DNA from: Halobacteriovorax sp.
GTDB taxonomy: Bacteria > Bdellovibrionota > Bacteriovoracia > Bacteriovoracales > Bacteriovoracaceae
DNA: 10,322 bases
Assembly (NCBI GenBank): GCA_002686115.1
Contig: NZAF01000086.1
Location: 1-10,322, forward strand
Direction: 5' to 3'
Below, piece by piece: positions 5,573-10,322 of this stretch. Every line of letters starts with the position of its first letter. Position 1 is the stretch's first letter. A program made the position numbers and the translations under genes. The notes under the pieces were generated by a model that worked only from the letters and a program-made list of their open reading frames with translations, was not told the origin of the DNA and ran no database searches.

Positions 5573-6853
5573 ATGAGAAAAGCCAACCTATACCTTTCTT
5601 TAATATCGTTGATTGCCTTGTTTGGGCTATCTATCGAGTCTCACGCTATTTTACATGGAACTTTTGATAAAAATAACATATACGAATCAGTAGTGAAAAT
5701 CTATGGTGCCACACCTAAGAGAACAAGTGGTCTTTGTAGTGGTGTGCTCATACATCCAAGAGTCGTTTTGACGGCAAGTCACTGTTTGGACAGAGCCCAG
5801 TTTGTGGTCGCTACAAATAGTCCTTATAAAAATACAGAGAAAGACAAGAGATCAAGAGTTTTAAAATCATTTTCACCATATGAAGGCACAAGCTATAGTG
5901 GTAGTCATTACTACGAGAATGACTTTGCAGTTTTAATCTTAGAAAGTGAAATAAAGATAGAGCGTTATCCAAGATTAGTTTCTAGTGATGATGAATTCTT
6001 TAGTCTTCTAGACAAGTCGAATCAAACATTAACGTTATCTGGTTATGGAGTCGATGAGAAAGGAGTTTCTAATAAAAGAAGAATGTATAATAGTGCTAAA
6101 TATGTAGACTTATCAAGCGACTATACATTTCCTTATTATGAAAATCTCTTTTTCACAGAAAAAGTTGCAACACCTGGAGATAGTGGTGGTGGTGCTTTCA
6201 TAGAGTCTGATGGTCAATTGTATTTAATGGGAATGATTACCGGAGGCAATAGGAAGATTTATTCACGCTTGATGAAAGTTTTTGCTCAAGAAAATTGGTT
6301 AAATGATCAAGGTCTTTTTATACTAAACTCTAGTAAGACCGTCATTGATAGTCTTGTAAAAAATATTACTGGAAATATTGAGAATGAAGAGGATAAAGTT
6401 CATACCCTTGATATTATGGAATATGATTTTAATTCTAATACTAATGTTGATGATTATGAATTTATCATTTCAGTAGAAGCGTTAACAGTTTTTCATATTG
6501 AAACATTTGATAAGCCTGTAAATATGGTGATGTCCGTTTGTAATGATGATGAATGCTTTACATTTCGAGAAAAAAACGGAACGGTGAACGGAAAGTCAGT
6601 TCTTAACTGGGTTTCTATGTCTAAAAAGAAGTTCATATCTATCGCACCTATTAGTTGGGTAAAAAAAGATTTAGACTCTTATAGGCAATGGGATTATATT
6701 TCTCTTCGTTTTACCAATGGTGACTATCAGTACGGTCAAATTAAATTGGACTATAGAGATTATCTTGAAGGGAAAGTGAGCTATAAAAAGCAAAATGAAT
6801 TTAAAGAGATGTTTGTAGACCTTAGGTTATTTTTTAGAAAAGCAAAAAAATGA
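5573..6853 (+). CDS. Exported trypsin-family (S1) serine protease with extra C-terminal domain
   Basis: This is a 426-residue secreted protease. A signal peptide (1-25, basic MRK then a hydrophobic core, ending E-S-H-A) is followed at once by 'ILHGT', an equivalent of the IVGG N-terminus of active trypsins. The catalytic triad is complete: His70 in 'LTASHC', Asp117 in 'ENDFAVLIL', and Ser204 in 'PGDSGGG', with Asp203 as partner for the new N-terminus. Cys55 and Cys71 are placed for the conserved disulfide beside the active-site His. The protease domain ends near residue 255. The remaining about 170 residues have no recognised motif, look beta-rich, and may form a substrate- or surface-binding domain. 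The start has no Shine-Dalgarno but has a signal peptide and an extended -10 just upstream. The gene overlaps the next by four bases (ATGA). A role in degrading extracellular or prey protein is inference. Confidence 0.93.
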   Translation: MRKANLYLSLISLIALFGLSIESHAILHGTFDKNNIYESVVKIYGATPKRTSGLCSGVLIHPRVVLTASHCLDRAQFVVATNSPYKNTEKDKRSRVLKSFSPYEGTSYSGSHYYENDFAVLILESEIKIERYPRLVSSDDEFFSLLDKSNQTLTLSGYGVDEKGVSNKRRMYNSAKYVDLSSDYTFPYYENLFFTEKVATPGDSGGGAFIESDGQLYLMGMITGGNRKIYSRLMKVFAQENWLNDQGLFILNSSKTVIDSLVKNITGNIENEEDKVHTLDIMEYDFNSNTNVDDYEFIISVEALTVFHIETFDKPVNMVMSVCNDDECFTFREKNGTVNGKSVLNWVSMSKKKFISIAPISWVKKDLDSYRQWDYISLRFTNGDYQYGQIKLDYRDYLEGKVSYKKQNEFKEMFVDLRLFFRKAKK

Positions 6854-7248
6854 AGAAAGTTATAATTTTTATTTTCTTAAGCACAATTCAGTTCCGTGGT
6901 TACTCTAACATGATAAAGAATAGTTGTGCTTTTCATGAAGCTTCAAAAACGGCACAGTTCTTTTCAGAAACTCTTGTTCCAAGAGATAAGTTTAAACATT
7001 GTTCAACTTCATGTGTGATGAGTCTCAATTGTGGTGCACTTGACTCTTTTGGATTGGGAGTTTTAAAAGAAATATATGATATATTAGGGCCTGGAAATTC
7101 TGAAGTAGAAGATCTTATTGCAAATCTTATAGGTATAAAGCTAAATGTTCTTGGAATTGCGAATAGTGAAAAAAGTTGTATTAACCTTTGTTCTTTAACT
7201 TTTCCGTCCTTCTCTCCAAAGCCCCTTGGAATTATTCTAGGTCAGTAA
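6850..7248 (+). CDS. Small exported six-cysteine protein of unknown function
   Basis: This is a 132-residue protein with an N-terminal hydrophobic signal (MKKVIIFIFLSTIQFRGYS, about 1-19). The mature part contains six cysteines (26, 51, 55, 61, 110, 114) in the pattern 'DKFKHCSTSCVMSLNCG' ... 'KSCINLC', suggesting disulfides outside the cytoplasm. Between them lies 'KEIYDILGPGNSEVEDLIANLIG'. From memory this D-K-x-K-H-C-x-x-S-C ... K-E-x-x-D ... G-P-G-x-x-E ... A-N-x-x-G pattern resembles a module at the ends of some secreted RHS/YD-repeat proteins, but I cannot verify that and assign no function. Its ATG overlaps the protease stop (ATGA), with only a weak AGAAAAG upstream, so translation probably depends on coupling. 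Its 3' end overlaps the convergent metallopeptidase gene by 17 bp. Confidence 0.75.
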   Translation: MKKVIIFIFLSTIQFRGYSNMIKNSCAFHEASKTAQFFSETLVPRDKFKHCSTSCVMSLNCGALDSFGLGVLKEIYDILGPGNSEVEDLIANLIGIKLNVLGIANSEKSCINLCSLTFPSFSPKPLGIILGQ

Positions 7249-8215
7249 GAAAGTTATTCTTCCACATGGCCCTTAAAAGAATAGGGTCTGTATGATTAAG
7301 CAATACTGTTGCAAATTGTTTAGTACTTCTATAGTTCTTGTTAACCTTTAAATTCCAAACCGTTTTAAAATCCATTTCAATGTGTTCATTATCTCTAGAC
7401 TTATCTATAAGGTCCCAGAAAAAACCTGCCACACGCCATTCATTTCTTTGTCCAGCGCATACATCACTTGGTATATTTTCAAGTCTTATCGGTGCTCTTC
7501 TAGGAACAAGAAATTCAAATCTGGCATCTTGATCATTGAGACGCAGATTAAGCCAGCCTGCAAAGAACGTCGCCCATCCTTCACTTAAGGCAAGAGCATT
7601 CGTGTAACACTCATCAATTCTATGCCTACCACCACCAGAAACACCAATATTTGCTTGATCATAAATAGCATGGCCAATTTCATGGGCCACAACATCCCAA
7701 TGATCACCTCTAGTGATATTTACAGTTCCCCATGAGTAGTAGTCTCCATTTGATGGCCATCTGATATTAATTTTTCTCTTCCAAAAACTTTCAAGATCTA
7801 ATGCCTGAAACTTGTTTCTTGCAGTGATGGCCTGGTGATATATCTCTAAAACTTGAGCTGCTTCACTTTCTCTTTCAAATTCCCATACATTAAGTTTCCC
7901 ACACTCTACATTTCCCTCAACGTAGAAGTAAGACTGGCTTTTAATTTCAAAGAATCTATTTTTAAATTCAAGACGACCTATACCCTTATCACAGTCTACT
8001 TCCACGGGATCATGAGAAACAAGTCTTTCAAAATTATTACCTGAAATTTTAATTCTTATTTGAGTCTTATTTAGAGCATTTTCAAATGCACTGGTATGAA
8101 TAGGAGTGATTCGTTCATTCAGAATTATCTTTGATTCTTTGAAGTTTACTGAGTCAATATCTCCGTTGAAGGCGAGTATTGAAAAAGATGTGATTATCAA
8201 TGAGATAAGTTTCAT
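7232..8215 (-). CDS. Exported HExxH zinc metallopeptidase-like protein
   Basis: This 327-residue protein has a signal peptide at about residues 1-15 (MKLISLIITSFSILA). The zinc site is His178-Glu179-Ile-Gly-His182 in 'DVVAHEIGHAIYDQ'. The probable third ligand is Glu212 in 'ALSEGWATFFAGW', 30 residues downstream, the layout of gluzincin metallopeptidases. Cys75, Cys105, Cys203 and Cys253 could form disulfides after export. The first about 140 residues look like a beta-rich prodomain or substrate-binding domain, and 'FWDLIDKS' (266-273) resembles helices that close the active-site cleft in this fold. The exact peptidase family is not recognised. GGAG five bases before the ATG lies inside a perfect inverted repeat (8220-8262). 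The 3' end overlaps the convergent cysteine-rich gene by 17 bp, leaving no room for a separate terminator. Confidence 0.85.
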   Translation of the reverse strand: MKLISLIITSFSILAFNGDIDSVNFKESKIILNERITPIHTSAFENALNKTQIRIKISGNNFERLVSHDPVEVDCDKGIGRLEFKNRFFEIKSQSYFYVEGNVECGKLNVWEFERESEAAQVLEIYHQAITARNKFQALDLESFWKRKINIRWPSNGDYYSWGTVNITRGDHWDVVAHEIGHAIYDQANIGVSGGGRHRIDECYTNALALSEGWATFFAGWLNLRLNDQDARFEFLVPRRAPIRLENIPSDVCAGQRNEWRVAGFFWDLIDKSRDNEHIEMDFKTVWNLKVNKNYRSTKQFATVLLNHTDPILLRAMWKNNFLTDLE

Positions 8216-8219
8216 AAAA

Positions 8220-8262
8220 GCTCCATAAAAATTTTTTAATATTGTATGAATTTTTATGGAGC
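8220..8262 (-). promoter_or_regulatory. 14-bp perfect hairpin masking the metallopeptidase ribosome-binding site
   Basis: On the minus strand GCTCCATAAAAATT (8262-8249) pairs perfectly with AATTTTTATGGAGC (8233-8220) around a 15-nt loop. The GGAG Shine-Dalgarno of the metallopeptidase lies in the proximal arm, four to five bases from the ATG at 8215, and CTCC in the distal arm covers it. Four of the five pairs nearest the ATG are G-C; the rest of the stem is mostly A-U. It may act as an RNA switch or thermometer-like translational block. It could also serve as a weak terminator for the upstream DUF1499 gene, since TTTT follows. A role is inference; the complementarity is direct. Confidence 0.75.
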
Positions 8263-8281
8263 ATATGGTACTTAAATATCC

Positions 8282-8707
8282 TTACATCTCGTTGAAGATG
8301 TCCTTTCTTATTTTCTCAACACGCTCTCTATTAACGCCTAAATCAGAGATCCCGATTCTTGAAATAGAGCGTATGTGAACAATATTGTCGGTAAAAAGAA
8401 ACTCAACGTCATCGATATAGCCCATGAGTTTTGATTCATAAGTAACATGAATATAGTTGTCATTTTCAAATTCAACTTTAACTCTTTTTTGCTTTTTTAA
8501 ATAATTTAAAACCTCTTTCTTGGCTTCCTTAATAGATTTGTGATTATGCTTGAGCGGTTTAATATTAAATCTATCACGTGAGTCTACAGAGCTGACGCAA
8601 TGAGGTAGAAAACCACATTTTTCAACGGTCTTCTTTTCACTTCTTTGACCAAAGATGGCACAAGAATAAAGTAGAGAAAAACTTAAAATAATAACTAGCT
8701 TATTCAT
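8282..8707 (-). CDS. DUF1499-family putative lipoprotein
   Basis: This 141-residue protein shows the DUF1499 core pattern: 'CGFLPHCVSS' (31-40), 'NYIHVTYES' (84-92), 'YIDDVEFLF' (97-105) and 'HIRSISRIGISDLGVNRERVE' split over 111-131. The N-terminal MNKLVIILSFSLLYSC ends in a lipobox-like L-Y-S-C with Cys16, suggesting lipidation and envelope anchoring; Tyr at the second lipobox position is not ideal. The function of DUF1499 proteins is unknown. The ATG overlaps the stop of the glutathione-peroxidase-like gene by four bases (ATGA), so the two are translationally coupled and probably act in the same compartment. No good Shine-Dalgarno of its own is needed under coupling. Confidence 0.88.
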   Translation of the reverse strand: MNKLVIILSFSLLYSCAIFGQRSEKKTVEKCGFLPHCVSSVDSRDRFNIKPLKHNHKSIKEAKKEVLNYLKKQKRVKVEFENDNYIHVTYESKLMGYIDDVEFLFTDNIVHIRSISRIGISDLGVNRERVEKIRKDIFNEM

Positions 8708-9216
8708 AGTACGCTTTCTGTTTTAGAGATAAATTTCTTATCCATCGGGTTAACGTTAGAGCTAAAGTTTGAAACGAATTCTCCATTTTTATTAAAGAGA
8801 AATTTTTCAAAATTCCACTGAATATCTTGATTCTTATTTAACTCTTTAAGCTTTTTAAAAAGAGGGTGTGAGTCACTTCCCTTAACAACAGTTTTTCTCA
8901 TGATAGGAAATGTCACTCCATAGTTTCGTTGACAGAATTCTGCAACGCCTTTGTCACTCTCAGGTGTCTGCCCACCAAAGTCATTTGAGGGAACTCCAAG
9001 GACAACAACTTTATCTTTATATTTTTTATGAAAGCTTTCGATATCTTTTAATTGAGGTGTATAGCCGCACTTTGTTGCAATATTAACTAAGACAATAGGC
9101 TTACCTTTAAAATCTTCAAAGTTGACATCTTTACCTTTTGAACTCTTCATCGTGTAATCATGAATGGTGAAAGCAAAAAGATTTAGTGATAGTAGAAAAG
9201 TAATAATCAATTTCAT
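8704..9216 (-). CDS. Exported glutathione peroxidase-family thiol peroxidase
   Basis: This 170-residue enzyme reduces hydrogen peroxide or lipid hydroperoxides. The active-site residues are present: peroxidatic Cys50 in 'NIATKCGYTPQ', Gln83 in 'GVPSNDFGGQTPE', and Trp134-Asn135 in 'WNFEKFLF'. Cysteine replaces selenocysteine. Cys95 in 'AEFCQRNYGVTFP' sits where thioredoxin-dependent members carry the resolving cysteine, so a thioredoxin-like reductant is more likely than glutathione; that is inference. An N-terminal MKLIITFLLSLNLFA (1-15) is a signal peptide, so the enzyme is probably periplasmic, whereas many bacterial relatives such as BtuE are cytoplasmic or lack a clear signal. AAGGAG (9227-9222 on the minus strand) is five bases ahead of the ATG. 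It is the first gene of a two-gene unit with the DUF1499 lipoprotein. Confidence 0.93.
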   Translation of the reverse strand: MKLIITFLLSLNLFAFTIHDYTMKSSKGKDVNFEDFKGKPIVLVNIATKCGYTPQLKDIESFHKKYKDKVVVLGVPSNDFGGQTPESDKGVAEFCQRNYGVTFPIMRKTVVKGSDSHPLFKKLKELNKNQDIQWNFEKFLFNKNGEFVSNFSSNVNPMDKKFISKTESVL

Positions 9217-9292
9217 AAAAACTCCTTTTATGTGATACTAACTCTACTACTTTCTGATTAAGCTAGACAATAACTACGCATTAAATTTGCAA

Positions 9293-10322
9293 TTATTTAT
9301 TTGGACTTAGGTGGTCATGAAAATATCGTGCCATTTTTTCCCATGTATACTCTCTTCTGGAGTGAGCTGTAATTGGATCGATAAACTGATCAAAGTATAT
9401 ATCGTTTTCTACCATCTTTTGCATAAGCTTCATCATGCCAAAAAGAGGTGCATTAATATCTCTTGCACCGTGGAGAATAAGAAGTTTGGCCTTTAAATTA
9501 GTAATCTGATTAAAGACTGATGATTGTTCATAAGCGTCCATATTGGTTTTAGGATCACCCATATACATCATTGAACTAATAGAGTGTACATCTCTAATAT
9601 CTGCCACTGCAGCATTAGCAACTGCTACTTTGAAAAAATCAGGTTCACGAGTGATGAAATTTAATGTTTGAAATCCACCATATGAGGAGCCGATGACACC
9701 TGTTTTTGATAGATCGATAAACTTATACTTCTTTGCTATTTGCTGAATAAAGAATTTATGGTCATAAACAGCTAGTTGACCAAATTTTTTATAATTAAAG
9801 TCTTGAAAGTCCTTACCTCGATCAGGTGTCCCTCTTGCGTCCATCATGAGTACGATGAAGCCTAATTCACTTAGCTGATGAGCAAAATGCTTTCTCTTAT
9901 CAAAGTAGCTCCATGAGGTCTGTCTAAGCTGTGGTCCGCCATAGATAAAATCAATAATTGGATATTTTTTTGATTTATCAAAGTGACTAGGTAAGTATAT
10001 TTGTCCAAACAATTCTGTTCTCTTATCTGTAGCAAAAGCTTTGACTTCAATAGGGTGACGGTATCTCTTAGATAAGAGCTCTGTTACATCGGCTTTTCCA
10101 AGAGTTATCTCTTTATTTGATGTTAGATTAATAACTTTGGATTGCATGGGATTTTTTAGGTTGCTAAAATTTGTAACCATGACTTTAAAGTCAGGAGATA
10201 TAAATGTTGAATCGAATAACCCTTGTCCATTATAAGCCTTATACGCCATGGACTTTTCAAAGTTATAACCAAGCTTACTAAGTCTTTTTAGTTCTCCGTT
10301 TGTATATTTATAAATGTGAAGA
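9293..10322 (-). CDS. S9-family (prolyl oligopeptidase/DPP-like) peptidase, C-terminal part
   Basis: The frame is open to the right edge of the window, so the gene starts outside; the Met at 10249 is internal. The visible about 342 residues include the end of the beta-propeller ('LHIYKYTNGELKRLSKLGYNF' split across 10321-10259 gives propeller-like strands) and the whole alpha/beta-hydrolase domain. Counting from the Met at 10249, the motifs are 'YPIIDFIYGGPQ' (96-107), 'VLMMDARGT' (133-141), nucleophile Ser189 in 'GSSYGG', Asp264 in 'HGARDINAP' and His296 in 'TAHSRRE'. That is the complete triad. In the family these enzymes cleave short peptides, often after proline, and many are exported; the N-terminus that would show a signal peptide is missing. 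No terminator is evident between its stop and the start of the glutathione-peroxidase-like gene. Confidence 0.93.
   Translation of the reverse strand, partial: LHIYKYTNGELKRLSKLGYNFEKSMAYKAYNGQGLFDSTFISPDFKVMVTNFSNLKNPMQSKVINLTSNKEITLGKADVTELLSKRYRHPIEVKAFATDKRTELFGQIYLPSHFDKSKKYPIIDFIYGGPQLRQTSWSYFDKRKHFAHQLSELGFIVLMMDARGTPDRGKDFQDFNYKKFGQLAVYDHKFFIQQIAKKYKFIDLSKTGVIGSSYGGFQTLNFITREPDFFKVAVANAAVADIRDVHSISSMMYMGDPKTNMDAYEQSSVFNQITNLKAKLLILHGARDINAPLFGMMKLMQKMVENDIYFDQFIDPITAHSRREYTWEKMARYFHDHLSPNK

Noticed and set aside
1..10322. CRISPR arrays, tRNA or rRNA genes, transposases, sigma-54 (-24/-12) promoters
   Set aside because: I looked for regular spaced repeats, the tRNA T-loop signature, transposase motifs and TGGCAC-N5-TTGC elements and saw none convincing.

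Overview
The window (about 36-38% G+C by eye, densely coding, every gene with Gram-negative relatives) looks like a chromosomal segment of an AT-rich Gram-negative bacterium. An lptA-lptB-rpoN-hpf cluster followed by a run of exported hydrolases fits the Bdellovibrionota, in particular a Bacteriovorax/Halobacteriovorax-like predator. That assignment is inference from composition and gene content; no rRNA or other taxonomic marker is present.

Left part (1-3100): the 3' end of lptA overlaps lptB by one base, and rpoN (sigma-54) and hpf follow. This is the conserved proteobacterial envelope/sigma-54/ribosome-hibernation cluster, but it ends at a strong intrinsic terminator after hpf and no ptsN follows directly. 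Between rpoN and hpf lies a perfect 32-bp inverted repeat with a 12-nt loop and no U-tract, the most striking non-coding structure in the window. The short rpoN leader contains two competing small stems, one of which covers the rpoN ribosome-binding site.

Middle (3223-5248): three apparently independent plus-strand genes. These are a small two-helix membrane protein with an ankyrin-like C-terminus, a stand-alone tandem ChrR-type cupin protein, and a SlyD-type FKBP peptidyl-prolyl isomerase closed by a clear terminator. A 324-bp non-coding stretch (5249-5572) follows, with several palindromes and a strong hairpin.

Right part (5573-10322) is rich in exported proteins. A trypsin-family serine protease with a complete catalytic triad has no Shine-Dalgarno sequence but has an extended -10 placed for a leaderless mRNA. 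It is joined by an ATGA overlap to a small exported six-cysteine protein. Convergent to that pair, with a 17-bp tail overlap, is an exported HExxH metallopeptidase whose ribosome-binding site lies inside a perfect 14-bp AU-rich inverted repeat. Upstream of it on the minus strand are an exported glutathione-peroxidase-family enzyme and a DUF1499 lipoprotein joined by an ATGA overlap. The window closes with the catalytic C-terminal part of an S9-family (prolyl oligopeptidase/DPP-like) peptidase running off the right edge. Three different peptidase families within about 5 kb suggest a degradative secretome. No tRNA, rRNA, CRISPR array, insertion sequence or transposase was seen.
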